NCBI GenBank assembly: GCA_025093555.1
Contig: JAIWNF010000021.1
Location: 620,001-684,000 of the forward strand
Reading direction: 5' to 3'
DNA from: Circinella umbellata
Taxonomy: Eukaryota; Mucoromycota; Mucoromycetes; Mucorales; Lichtheimiaceae
DNA length: 64,000 bases
A model generated the notes under the pieces. That model saw nothing but the letters and a program-made list of their open reading frames with translations. It did no database searches and was not told where the DNA came from. A program made the translations under genes and the position numbers. Positions 20,801-32,430 of this stretch are shown piece by piece; position 1 is the first letter of the stretch; every line of letters begins with the position of its first letter.

Positions 20801-22213
20801 GACATCTTTCTGTCGACACTTTTAATAAAGTTTTTTTTTTTTTTTTTTTAAAAAAAATAAAAATAAAAATAAAAAATTGTATGATTGGCAGGTTGTATTG
20901 ATGCAGAACATTTTCCGACTCATGGTCATTTTGACAAAAACCAATGGGTTGGTAGAGGAGAGAAGCATCTGACTATTGAAAAAAAAATTGGAACGCATTA
21001 ATAGCAAAAACTGTAAATTTTTTTTTCTCTGCTCTTTTCCACTAATGAGTATATTAGTTAGAGTATTCAAACCAAAAAAAAAAAAACTTGGTTATATATC
21101 ATAATAGTATGTAAATGTGTGTGTGTTTTTGCTCATTGTTGCATAATATTTTTTCATATATTAAATTTGATGAGATTTTAAAATAATAGTACGTTAACTA
21201 GTATTTTTTAATCTATCACAAATATACGTACATAAACATATGAAACATACGCATAGTATGTATAAACAGACAGAGATGAGAGTTACTACTGTTGACTCAT
21301 AAGTATGTAATTCAAAAAAAAAAACATTGGACAATAAGTCACATGTCAGCGTGATATATTACTTATTCTATCATTGATAAAGTGCATAAATAAATAAATC
21401 ATGTATGTAAAGCTGATGTAATAAATTCATGCAAAAAAAAAAAAGTGATCGGTTCGTATATATACTAGTATTTGTAAGTTTATATCATATAGCGATGTGA
21501 ATAATGTTATTTTTATTTTAAAATAACTTTTATATAGATAACTGATGAAAGAAAAAGAGTCCTCATCAGATCTTCTGGTAGCTATTATGTTGACATTGTT
21601 TTTGTATACCCATTTAATAAAATACAAAAGTAAAATTCGATCACTTTTGTATTTGTACTTCATCACGATAATAAATACGTATTATCAAAATTATCCAAGA
21701 CTTTTGTCTCTTATATTATGTATACATCTAATATTGCAACGTGTCATAACATCTGTTTATTATTATTCTTTGTTACTACTTTTCTTACATTTGATAGACT
21801 TATGACACTAATGTAAACAATCATTATATATGATATAATATTATATAGGGCCGATCTTCATGGAGCGGAAGTCTCTTTTTTTTCGGAACTCTTGCGTTGC
21901 CGGTCAGCTTCTACCTATAAACAAAGCCCTATTTTTTTTCTTTCAAATTAATACTACTGATTAATTTTTTTTAACCATAGGATGGGAGAGATTATAGCAC
22001 AATGACAAGTTATATAAGAATAGAGTACTCAAAGTGGCTTTGTACTTTATGCATTTCCATATAGAATTTTGGTTTCAAAAGTACTTGATTAAAAAAAAAA
22101 AATTGGCCCCGCTATTTTTTTTTATATAGACCTCAAATAAAAAAAAATTAACCCTACCCTCCTTGTTATTTTAACAACTGTTGCTATTGCTATAATTGCT
22201 AGGATTACGTCAA
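17822..22213. other. Long intergenic region, no supported gene
   Basis: About 4.4 kb of A/T-rich DNA with many homopolymer runs. Open frames here (18026-18439 -, 19298-19537 +, 19534-19779 +, 20057-20413 +) are short, follow base composition, and lack splice context or recognisable motifs. Just upstream of 22213, TTTTAACAAC...TTGCTAG looks like an intron end and may be a 5'-UTR intron of the next gene. Confidence 0.5.
18240..18298. repeat. Microsatellite TC / GTGTG
   Basis: A TC run is followed by GGTGT repeated and then GT repeats. Confidence 0.9.
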
Positions 22214-24134
22214 ATGGCAACATTAGAAGAGTGTCTAACTAATATACTTGGTGGAATTGCTAGGGTCAATGGTGGTCCACTTGAAATATCTACTGTCATA
22301 GAACATTGTATACACGGTCCTGTCAATAAGGTAATTTTTTTTTTCATTTATATCAATTTGACGCGTTTATATGTATATATATTTATTGTCATTCATTCAA
22401 AATTATCTAACTTTTATTTTTTTTTCTATTTTTTGCAACCTAAAAAAAAAAAAAGCATTATGAATTTTTAGGACAAGGAGCTCTTGAACTTGCTCTTTCT
22501 ATTTGTATTCGCCAACAATTTGGACAATATAATAGCGACGTTTTGCAACACATGCGTCTTTTAATGACTCGTAATCACTTTTTTGCTCGTGCTCTTGCAT
22601 ATATCCATAATATTCATAAGTTGAATAACGATTCTTTATTGCCAGAAACAGTAGCAGAACGTATTGCTGGGTAAATATATTTATGGGGAGATATATGTGC
22701 CCGTGGCCTGTGTCTATGACTCAGTCTGTTCCTGTCTATTTGCAGTTCTCTATGTGAGAAATAATTTAATTAAAAATTTGCATTATTATTATTAGTGTTG
22801 TTCAAGAATTGGCCGGATTAAATGCTGTAGTAACCATGGTGGGTGCTACCATTTCAGAAAATGGATGTACCTTATTTAACAAACTTCCACGATCCTTGCG
22901 TATTTCAATGGGTTTATTAAGTCCTACCGAAGCTGATTCACAAGATCAAGAACAACAACGGCAACAACGACCTATTGCTATTCCACGAACATATTCTGCA
23001 ATGAGATCTGCTTCTAATCCGTACAGTGATTTCAAGCAATTGATAGAACAAGGAAATGGTACAATCAATATTAGTTGGGATGCACGACGAAGCGAAAGTG
23101 ATCATAACACATTAGAATGGGGATGTAAATTCACGTATCAAATGACTGGGACCTCAGTATACAGATCTCATATCCGCTATGGACAAAATAAAAAGAAGGC
23201 CAAAACTTTGGTAGCACGCGACATTATTGATTATTATGAAAAACGACCAGATGAATTAGATCACGATAAAACCCAACAATTACAAGGAGAAGGATTCGTG
23301 AATAATGATATTCCATTAGCTATTGATTCAAATGAATATTCTCATGAAGGAACTAACGCACCACCCCCATTATCATCATCATCCTCTTTATCTACTACAC
23401 CTTCACCAATAACACCAGGAGGAGTTCTTCAAACAACGGAATTGTATGGGTTATCATCGTCTAGCAATAATATAAACCCATTATCTGATGCGATTCATAT
23501 TCCAGATAATAAACGAGGTCGATCCATGGAAGAAGATGATGAATATTTGCAACATATGAAAAATGTTTTATTGGGCGTGGAGCAAGTTTCATTAGATTCT
23601 GAACAACAACAACAACAACAAGATATCGTTCCTAAGCGACATAAGTCTATTGCCATGGATTGTACTACAACAACATTTGATATAACCACAAAAAAAACAG
23701 TTTCAAATTTAACATCAATGGAAGATACAAATATGATGATGATATCTACACAAGAACAACCGAAACAGCATCCAGCTGCAGCTTTATTACCTGATACTAT
23801 ATATCCACCCAATGCTGAACCCGTTTCTCCATTATCTGCTCTTCGAAAAATAATAGATATTGCAAAACTTGACAAAATATTGAGTGATCCAGTTCAAGCT
23901 ACCAATCCCAAGTCATCTTTATTTTCGTATATTCGTGATATTCCAGACTTAAGAATTAAATCTGAATTTCAAGAAGAAGGACCACCTCATCAAAAAATCT
24001 TTCAAGCTACATCAACCATTTATAGTGTTCAGGGATATACTGTATCTGGAACTGGTAAAGGATTAAAAAAATCTGATGCTGAACAAATGGCTATTCTAGA
24101 TCTAATGAAAAATATAGTTAATCCTTCTTTCTGA
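22214..24134 (+). CDS. r3b2: R3B2-like protein: degenerate RNase III domain plus two dsRNA-binding domains
   Basis: Exons are 22214-22330, 22456-22670 and 22796-24134 (556 aa), phases consistent. Residues 1-110 resemble an RNase III domain. HYEFLGQGALEL at 40-51 aligns with the signature LEFLGDAVL, but the catalytic Asp is Gln. Two dsRBD-like regions follow, at about 182-258 (NPYSDFKQLI...KKKAKTLVARDII) and about 483-553 (SLFSYIRDI...GKGLKKSDAEQMAILDLM). This order, one RNase III-like domain then two dsRBDs, is the architecture of R3B2, the non-canonical RNase III of Mucor that serves an RdRP-dependent, Dicer-independent RNA degradation pathway and assists canonical silencing. Glu/Gln- and Ser-rich linkers separate the domains. 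An upstream non-coding exon is possible. The start at 22214 is the first ATG in frame. Confidence 0.8.
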
Positions 24135-25248
24135 TACCCCCCACCCTTCCCCACTTTAAAAAAAAGAACACACTATTTGTTCCCTATCCCTACACATAAA
24201 ATAAAATTGTTCTTTCCCTCCCCCCCTCCCCTTCCCCGCCTTCCCCTTCCCCTTCCAACAACAACAACTAACCAAAAATACACTTATACACATATTCCTT
24301 TAGTTATTCTTTTGTACATCCATTATATTGTAGACTATTAAAAACGTCTTTTATTCTTCCTTTCAATCAAATTGTTTTGTCAATTAAATAAATTCTTATT
24401 GGATTTTCTCCCTTTATAAAAATTAGTAATTCTATATGAAAAATATTTGTTTATAGTATTTTCGTATCTTTATTTTTAAATCCTGGTACGATTAACGTAT
24501 ACATAGTCATACACACGTATCTCTCAAAAACAATATAAGATTTCGAAAAAAAGTCATCTTATTTTGCTATATATAGGTATTAATATTATATATTTCTTAA
24601 AGAACTCCGGTTGTTAAATGGATTTATCAAAGAAGAGGAACAAACGTAAGGGTCTTTTATGATAAATCTTTCAACTATACTAAAAAAAAAATATGAAAAC
24701 ATCATCATTTAGCATCAATAACAAAAAGGAAGGTACGTATGTTTTTTTTTTAATATTTTCACAAAAGATATATAATAATTCAATTCATGCAATTTTTTTC
24801 TTTTCTTTTGAGTTATTTACATGAAATTGTTATTTTTTTGTTGATGGTATTGTAATAAATTCTACTAAATAAAAGAAAAAGAGAAAAGAAAATATTTGAA
24901 ATATACTAAAGAAACTAAAAGAAAAAGGTAAAAAAAAAAAAGTATAAAGGGGATGGGGAGGGGGAGAGGTGGGGAATAGAGAGAGTAAAAAAAAAAACAG
25001 ATGTTTAATAAGAAATCTTCTATAATGTCGTTTTTTTTTTGTTTTTTTTTTTTTTTTGTTAGAAAGGGTAAAAAAAAAAGGTTTTTAGAGTATAAAAGAA
25101 AAAAAAAAGATTGCTATAAAATGTATATGTAACATGCAAAGAGAAAAAATATAAGAATAGTAAAAAAGAAAAAAATGTTATTGTATAGAGTATTTACGAA
25201 AAAGAAAAAGAATATTATAGGAAGAGAGAAAGAGAGAGAGGAATAGTT
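24135..25248. other. Intergenic between convergent genes
   Basis: 3' ends of two convergent genes with long C, A, T and GA tracts. AATAAA-like signals occur at about 24386 (+). No gene seen. Confidence 0.5.
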
Positions 25249-27815
25249 TTATGGTTGATTGGTACCAACAGCACACCTAATAAAGATATATATAAAAGAT
25301 AAGTTGTAAGTTATAAAGAATAATGTTTGAAACTAATAATAAAAACTTACATCCAAATTCTAGTTTTATATAATTTGAAAAGGTCTCTAACCAATTCTCG
25401 AAAATCAACGCGTCGATCAGCAATAAAATAAAATGTTAACTTGCGTTTATCCCTAATAAATCAACATTGAAATTTGAGTTATCTCTTTTTTTACTCCTCG
25501 TTTTTTTTTTAGTCTTCACTTACCATTGATATTCAGCATCTACTACTTGCATTGGCATTAATTTTTGTTTCACTTTACTTTGACAAACTAATAAAGCTTT
25601 GGCTTCATCTTGGCTTTTACCCATTAATAAAGTAATTTCATTAGGTTTAGCTAAACGAATCACTTGTTTAATAGCAACCTCCTTTTTCTTATTATTATTA
25701 ACATTTTCCTGTTCATTTCCATTTACATCCAACGGTTGCTGCTGTTGTTGTTGCTGCTGTTGCTGTTGCTGCTGTTGTTTTTCTTGTTGTTTAATCATAG
25801 AAACTAGTTGTGAACGACTAATGCGATCCAATGTCACTTTTCCTAAATCATGACCACGATCAGCTTCTACAATTACCAAATCATTCCTTGAAGGAGTAGG
25901 TTGATCCTTTCTTGTAAAATACATATCCGATCTTCCACGTTTAAATTCCACAACACAAAATAACGCATTTTCATCAATATCAGCTAATAAAGATCCTTTA
26001 CCCATATGTTCAGGTGGATATTCAATTGATAAATCATCTTGATGCAAAACGGTTTGTTGTTGTTGTTGTTGAATGGTTTGATGTACAGCTGCTGCATTGG
26101 AATAGGTTGATGTTGTAGATAGTGTTGGTACAGGTGGTGACGTAGAATTACCTCCTCCTCTTCCTTGTTGTTGTTGCTGCTGTTGTTGTAACCTTAAACC
26201 TTGTAATCCTTCCAATAATTCATTCACATTCACATTGTTATTTTGTGGAATAGGAGTTGCAAGTGAATGTCTTCTTTGACTAAGAAATGCAAATGCACTT
26301 TTTTTTTATAAAGTTAGTATATATTATATAAAAAAATTTGTTTAAAAGTTTTTAACCCGATTCCTTCCTAATAATATTATAATTCATTTCTTTCCCTCCC
26401 CCTTTTCCCCTTACAACAACTGTACTTACTTTCTATCAGTATCATTATTGGATGATAGTGGATTACCCATTGTATTATTACTTATAGGTAATCTACTTTC
26501 AGGCATAGGAGATAATGAAAATCTTCTTAAACTAGCCAATCGTTCACGATCACCATTCGACATAAAAGAAGAAGAGGAAGGGGGAGGTGGAGGGGGTGAA
26601 TACATGGAACCAAAACTTGCTTGATGGTTTTGGTGATGAGGATGATGTTGTTGTGCATTATGTGAGTGATGACTAAATGAAGTAGATGGAGGTGCATGAG
26701 CTACTGAAGATCGGCGTTGACTTGCCAACCTAGCTGCGGCACCCATCCAAGAATCTTCAGAAGATGGATGAGCTGGGTGCCAAATATCAAAAGCAGCTGC
26801 CGAAGATTTGGATCGTGCACGGAGTTGTGCTGCCGCAAGCATTTCATCATCCATTGCTGAAGGCATTAAATCATCCGTAGTATTATTTATATTATAATGA
26901 TTATTATTATTATCGAATGGATAATGATGATGATGATGATGTTGTTGGGGTGGTGGTGGTTGAAAGAAATCATCTTCATCATCCTCTTCTTCATGCATAG
27001 TTACCAAATGTTGTGCGAATCGAGGGTTAAAATCATTATTGTTATTGGAATGTGTTGTTGTATTATCCATAGAGTAAGACATACTTCGATGTTCTCTAAA
27101 AAGTGGTTCAGTTGAAACTTCGGGCAACATAGGTACAGATGCGATATCAGGATATTCAATTAGTGAAGAACGTCGACCATCGATCATATTAGATGTTGTA
27201 GGTGGGAAAAAAGCATTTGATGTTGTAGATATGGATGATGAAGGTGTAGGGAGCGTTGTAGCTATTGTATTATTGGTGATAGTTGTTGTGGTAGTACTAT
27301 TATTTGTCGCCCAAGGAGCTGCTGGAAGTGATTGTGGAGGAGGAGGTGGATGTACCGCAGCTGCGGTGCTTACTGCTGAGTTTCTGCGGATCGGTGGGAA
27401 AGCATAATCTTGTTGTAGCCAGTTAAGAGAGGATGGTGATGAACGATGGTGATCTGATGTGCTACCATTATTAATATTATTATTAGTAGCCACAGGATAA
27501 TCGCTATTATTATTGGTAGTTGTGCTTGTGTTTGCTGATGATGTATTATTAGTCTGTTGCTGTTGTGAAACTAGACCTTGACGACCACCACTTCGAGGAG
27601 GACTCCCAACAGCTTTCCAAGTTGATTTTGAAGTATTATTTAATACAGATGACGAATGAGTCATGTCATTGGTACCATCGTCACTAGTTGACAATGTCTT
27701 TATAATCACAATAAAAAGGTTAATGTCTTGTAAAAAAAAAAAGAGGAAAATATGACTTGATAAAACTGAACCTTACATTATTTGGATGAATCGATCGAGA
27801 CATTTGCGAGATCAT
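25249..27815 (-). CDS. PSP1 C-terminal-domain protein, 5 exons
   Basis: Exons, minus strand: 27815-27777, 27697-26430, 26297-25524, 25452-25351 and 25276-25249 (736 aa); all phases fit. The conserved C-terminal region from about residue 545 matches the PSP1 C-terminal domain: [71 protein letters not shown] and [17 protein letters not shown]. In yeast, PSP1 was found as a high-copy suppressor of DNA polymerase alpha mutations; the molecular role is unclear. The N-terminal two thirds are disordered, with poly-Asn, Pro, His and Gln tracts and R-R-x-S sites (RRNSA, RRSSL, RRSSV, RRHSL). The frame stays open upstream of the ATG to an acceptor near 27863, so a further 5' exon may exist in the low-complexity DNA beyond. 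Confidence 0.8.
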
Positions 27816-28496
27816 TATGTCATTTATAGAAGAAACGGATTTTGTCGGGTCAAGTTTGAAAAAAGCTAGAAAGAAAAAAAAAGATAAAAAAAAAAAGAAA
27901 AGTAGAGTTAAGTGTATATATATAAAATATGTGTGTGAAAAAGGATGTGTTTTAAAATAAAATAAAATAAAAAAAAGTTGGTTTATAAAAAAAAAGTCTA
28001 GTTTGTTTCAAAGTTATTATTATTACTTTGGTGAGAGATATAATAAAAATAAGAAAAAAGAGAGAGAGAATAAAGAAATTCAAAAGAGAGGAAAAAATAA
28101 AAGAAAGAGAGAGAGGTAAAAGGAGGAAGGAGAAAGGAAGAAGAAAAAAGAAGACTGAAGGGAGGGGAGGGGGTCAGTGTGAGTTTTTTTTTTTTTAGCT
28201 TTTTTATTTTTGAATTGCTACAAGTTTTTTCTCAATAAAAAAAAAAGATAATCTGTCAAGTCAATAAATAAATAAATAAAGAATTATGGTGTATGCGAAA
28301 ATTATATATTGAGGGAAACTATAATATTTGAGTTAAGAGAGAATAAGAGCAAAAATATATATATAATACATACAAAGTTTATGTGAAGAAGGCATGAATC
28401 GCGAACTTTAGTTGGTGTCACACAGCGCCATCCAACCATCAAATAATACGTCCATTTTTTTTTTAGTCTCCCTCTGACTCCTTATTTTTATACTCC
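27816..28496. other. Divergent intergenic region, simple-sequence rich
   Basis: Mostly A/G-rich and TA-rich low-complexity DNA between divergent genes. It would contain the promoters of both, and perhaps a missing first exon of the PSP1-domain gene. Nothing else is recognised. Confidence 0.4.
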
Positions 28497-29471
28497 ATGA
28501 CAGATAAAGAGATCAAACTTAATGTACAAGGCAATGCTGCCACTGTCATTAGTGAAACTAAATTACATAAACGGTATATAAATATATTCTTCTATTATTA
28601 TTATTACCAACACTTCTCTTTTTTTTTTGTATTTATTATTACTACTAGTGACAAGATTTAATGAAAAAAAGAAATTATAAAGTTTTATTACAGTTTGGAA
28701 TCGTAAAACGCGTTACGATGATGGTAGAGAAATAGAATGGGATGTTGTCGGACATGATGTTCCTTATCCAACTTTTGTTACTGTTTTCACTTTTAACTCT
28801 AAAAAGGTACCCGAATTTGTTTCCTAGGCAACCGAAAAATCTCACGTGGGAAAAAAAACGCGTTGCTTAGCAATTAATATATAATTATATACAAATAGAA
28901 AACGACTTGCATTTTAAAGGAGTATGCACAAGGGACAAATGAAATCGTAAGTAAGATTAAAAAATGTATTAGAAAGACATTTATCCTATCTCATTTTCCA
29001 AAATTATCTTGCTTTAGAAATATACTTGTGTAGCTGGGTCATATGATCGTAGAAAACATAACAGGTAAATAATTCTTAAAAAAAAAAAAAAGAAATGTAT
29101 AGATAATGGCCCATTGACAAACACACACTCACACACACATATATAATAGTGCACTTGAATCAGCAGAACATGAATTATCAGAAGAAGCTCGTTTAAAAAA
29201 TGGAAAATGGATCAACTTATTACCAGAAGATCAACCAGATGGTATTAGTGAACTAAAATGGGGTGTGAATCGATTTGTTCCTTATCTGGTCATTGATCCA
29301 GAAGAAGACCCAGAACCACTCGCAAGAGATAATGAAGAATATATAGAAGTACTCAATGATGTTCCTGTAAATGATTTTAAACGCTTTATTACTCTTGGTC
29401 AAGTTATGTTACCTAGCGTTCAAACAGCTTGGATGGCACTTGATTATCTTTCTCAACATAATTATATCTAA
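28497..29471 (+). CDS. Nudix-like hydrolase with degenerate Nudix box; one splice problem
   Basis: Exons 28497-28573, 28694-28806, 28920-28946, 29018-29064 and 29150-29471 are supported by phase, except the first junction. Exon 1 ends in phase 2 but exon 28694 needs phase 1. An 11-nt piece at 28649-28659 would restore the frame and give DKIF before WNRKTRYDD. It has a good CTAG acceptor but is followed by AATGAA, not GT. The later exons read EYAQGTNEI, CVAGSYDRRKH and ESAEHELSEEARLKNG, the last resembling a Nudix box with His for the usual Arg, and end LPSVQTAWMALDYL. The family hydrolyses nucleoside diphosphate-linked compounds; the substrate here is unknown. The gene may be broken or use an unusual splice site. 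Confidence 0.65.
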
Positions 29472-29576
29472 CTAAAAATATCGCTTGGTTTGGTTAATTT
29501 TACAAGTTTTTCAAGTCGTTCATTTTCCTAAATAAAATAGAATGAAAATTTTCTTATTAGGCTGAATCTTTGTAAC

Positions 29577-31252
29577 TTATCCTCTCACTTTTCCCTTTTT
29601 TTTTTTTACCTTGCGTAATTTTTTCAGTTCATTGTCAAGCTTATAAACAGATGGTTTATTACTATCTTGTTTTTTGGATAGACTCTTCATATAAGCATCT
29701 AAATCTTGTTCATCTACTTTTTCTTGTTTGCTTTTCTTTTCTGCTTCAACTTTTTTTTTTTTAATTTTTGTTAGTATTCCTATTAGCAAAAAATTAAAAA
29801 AAAAAAAAAAAAGTATCAAAAATTTTACCTTCTTGTTTCCGTTGTTCCAATTGAACTTCCAATGCTTTAATTTCCTTGTCTGACTCTTTTTTACGTTCCA
29901 CTAATTCATCGTATGTTTCGGCTTTATCTGTCTTTTTGGCCTTTTTCTTTTTTGGTGCTATAAAAAAAAAGGTAATTGTCCCGATGTTGTTAGTAATGGA
30001 TAAAAAAATATCTATGTTGTATGTTTTATTTAATATACATATATAAATAAAAAGTTAATATATGGAACCTGTTTTATCATATAATGTTTCTTCATCATCG
30101 TCCCCGTACATAATATCCAGTTCATCCCTCCTTCGTTCTATGATTGTTTAAATTAAATAAAAATGTCAGTTTATCAGTGTTTTGTCCAGAGGAAAAAAAT
30201 GTAGTGTGTATAGATATCTATTCATGTTTTTACTTACTAGCATCTTCAGACATCATTTTTTCTTTCACCACATTAATTAATTCAGCATCAGCTGATCCTC
30301 CACCTTCACCCTCATTATTATCATCTTCATCATCGTCTGGTTCTTCGACTGCATCTTCTTGGAAACCCCTAATATAATATAATAAAGAAAGGGATCGTGA
30401 GCCACACAAATTCAGCAAACTATTCCTATCTTCAACAATTTAAACAATTACTTTTGAGCCATCTATTATTTTTAATACTAACCATGAAATTCCTTGTTCT
30501 TCTTCCTCTTTTTCTGTTTTCCTGAGATCACCTTCTTCTGCAGCATGTTGTGTAATAGCAGCTCTAGATCGATGACGAATGGCTTCTTCCTTTTCAATTT
30601 CTTCTTCTTCATCCAATGGCTGATCTGTTTCAAAAATGCATAAACGCGTACTTTCACCAAATCGGACTTGATCTCCAGGTTTTAATGGGATATATGTACG
30701 TGGTTGTATTGTATGCTTATTAACACGCGTACCATGTGCACTATCTAAATCATAGATAAATATGTTTCCATCATTATTAAATTGTAAAATAGCATGGTAT
30801 CGAGAGACAGACTATATTATATATGAATCTATTAGTATATTGAGGGGGGGAAAAGTGTCAAGTTATTATTATTACTATCACTTACAGGATGTTCCAGTTG
30901 AATATCACAAAGTGGTAGTCGTCCTATATATAAAGAAAACAAATACAAATATTTTATTTTTAGTTAATACAGATACTCAAAATAAAAATAAAAAATCGCT
31001 TTCTCTTTTTTATTTGTTAATACCAATGGTGGCGAATTCTTTTTGTGGACCAATGATCTTGTCTAAACTTAAACCACCTTTAAGTACTTCAAATCCATAA
31101 CCATACTGAGCTTGAGCACTCCATTCAGGTTTTTTATAAGGAAGTGGAGGTGCTTCTTGTTGTTGAGGTGGATTAGGGGGTAGTGATGGAGCACTTGATT
31201 CTTCTGATTTTCTTTTTGGTGCAGCAGGAATGGCAAACCCTTCGTCAGACAT
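29577..31252 (-). CDS. SLC4A1AP: Kanadaptin (SLC4A1AP)-like FHA-domain protein, 7 exons
   Basis: Exons, minus strand: 31252-31024, 30923-30886, 30811-30483, 30368-30238, 30137-30069, 29957-29829 and 29749-29577 (365 aa); phases fit. A proline-rich N-terminus ends in LPYKKPEWSAQ. An FHA domain (about 55-150) shows GRLPLCDIQLEHPSVSRYHA, where R and S-R-Y-H are the phosphothreonine-binding residues, then AHGTRVN. WGFQEDAVEEPDDD and DELDIMYGDDDEETLYDKT follow, as in kanadaptin proteins, then a Lys/Glu-rich coiled coil to the C-terminus. It is shorter than animal kanadaptin, mainly at the C-terminus. Animal homologues are nuclear and linked to RNA processing; the fungal role is inferred. It is tail-to-tail with the Nudix-like gene, 105 bp apart. 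Confidence 0.85.
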
Positions 31253-31497
31253 ATTTATAAATAATAATAATAGGAAAGGAAAAAAAAGAAAATTGGGGGG
31301 ACCAAAGTTATATCCAAAAAAAAAAAATCTTTACTTTTAAAATGAAACAGACTCTATTTTCTAATAATTCTTTTCTTCTTCTCCCCCCAACAACAACAAC
31401 TCACTTTTTAACCCTTTCTAACTTATTTCTTTTCACCCCGTCCCTTCCAAAACCTTTTTTTTTCCTCTTTTAAAAATAAAATAAAATAAAACCTTTC
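31253..31497. promoter_or_regulatory. 245-bp divergent promoter (kanadaptin-like / F-box genes)
   Basis: The start codons of two divergent genes are 245 bp apart. The region has pyrimidine-rich tracts on the plus strand just before 31498 and AATAATAATAATAGG beside 31252. No clear TATA box. Confidence 0.5.
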
Positions 31498-32398
31498 ATG
31501 GAGTCTTTACCAGACGAATTGATACTTCGTATATTCTCTCTTTTTACAGAAGATGCAGAACAACTTTTACGATTAGAAGCCGTTTGTAAACACTTCTACA
31601 GGTCCGTCTCTATATACCTTTTATTTTTCATTACAAAAACCCTTTTTTTTTTCCCTTAATTTTACTTAGGAGTATGTTATTTCTTATATTGTAAAGAGTT
31701 AACATTTGTATTGTCAATTTATAACAAACATATAACTATACCTGTATATTAGAATTACTCAAGAACCTTATTTATGGTACCAAGTCTTTCGAAATAACTA
31801 TCCTACATGGAGTTCAGAAGTGGAATGTATTTCTCGTTCACAACAGTTAATTGACTGGAAAGACTTTGTTATACATATTGCTAAACAGAATCGTCGAGCT
31901 CATTCTTTTCAACTGGAATTTGTACCCGACGAAGCAAGTATCGATAAAGCAACTGCAAGACAGCAACGTAAGGTGCCACAAAAGCGTAAGTTAGCGGAAC
32001 AACAAAGAGACAACAACGAAAGTAGTAATAATAATAGTCGACTTCGTCCATCTATTTCCTCACCACACAAAACTACATGTGCAACAACACCAACAACCAA
32101 TGAGGATCATGGTGGCGATAAAAAGTCACCATTACCGCATTCTTCATCTTCTATGCCGATTATACAACGTCACCACCCTCAGCATCAGCAAACTTCTTCG
32201 GCGTCTTCGTCTTCGTCTTCTTCTTCCTCCTCTTCTTCTTCACCACTGTTATCATTCGCGTCATCATCATCACCCATGGATATCCATATTGACATCCCAT
32301 ATAATCAACAAATCATGCCTCCTGCACCACCACCATCGTCAAATCATACCACTACACCTATTGATACACCACAAAGAGCAACGACACCTGTACCCAGT

Positions 32399-32430
<32 letters not shown>

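Noticed and set aside
26897..27115. Plus-strand 72-codon ORF opposite the PSP1-domain gene
   Set aside because: Reverse-strand reading of the His/Asn repeats.
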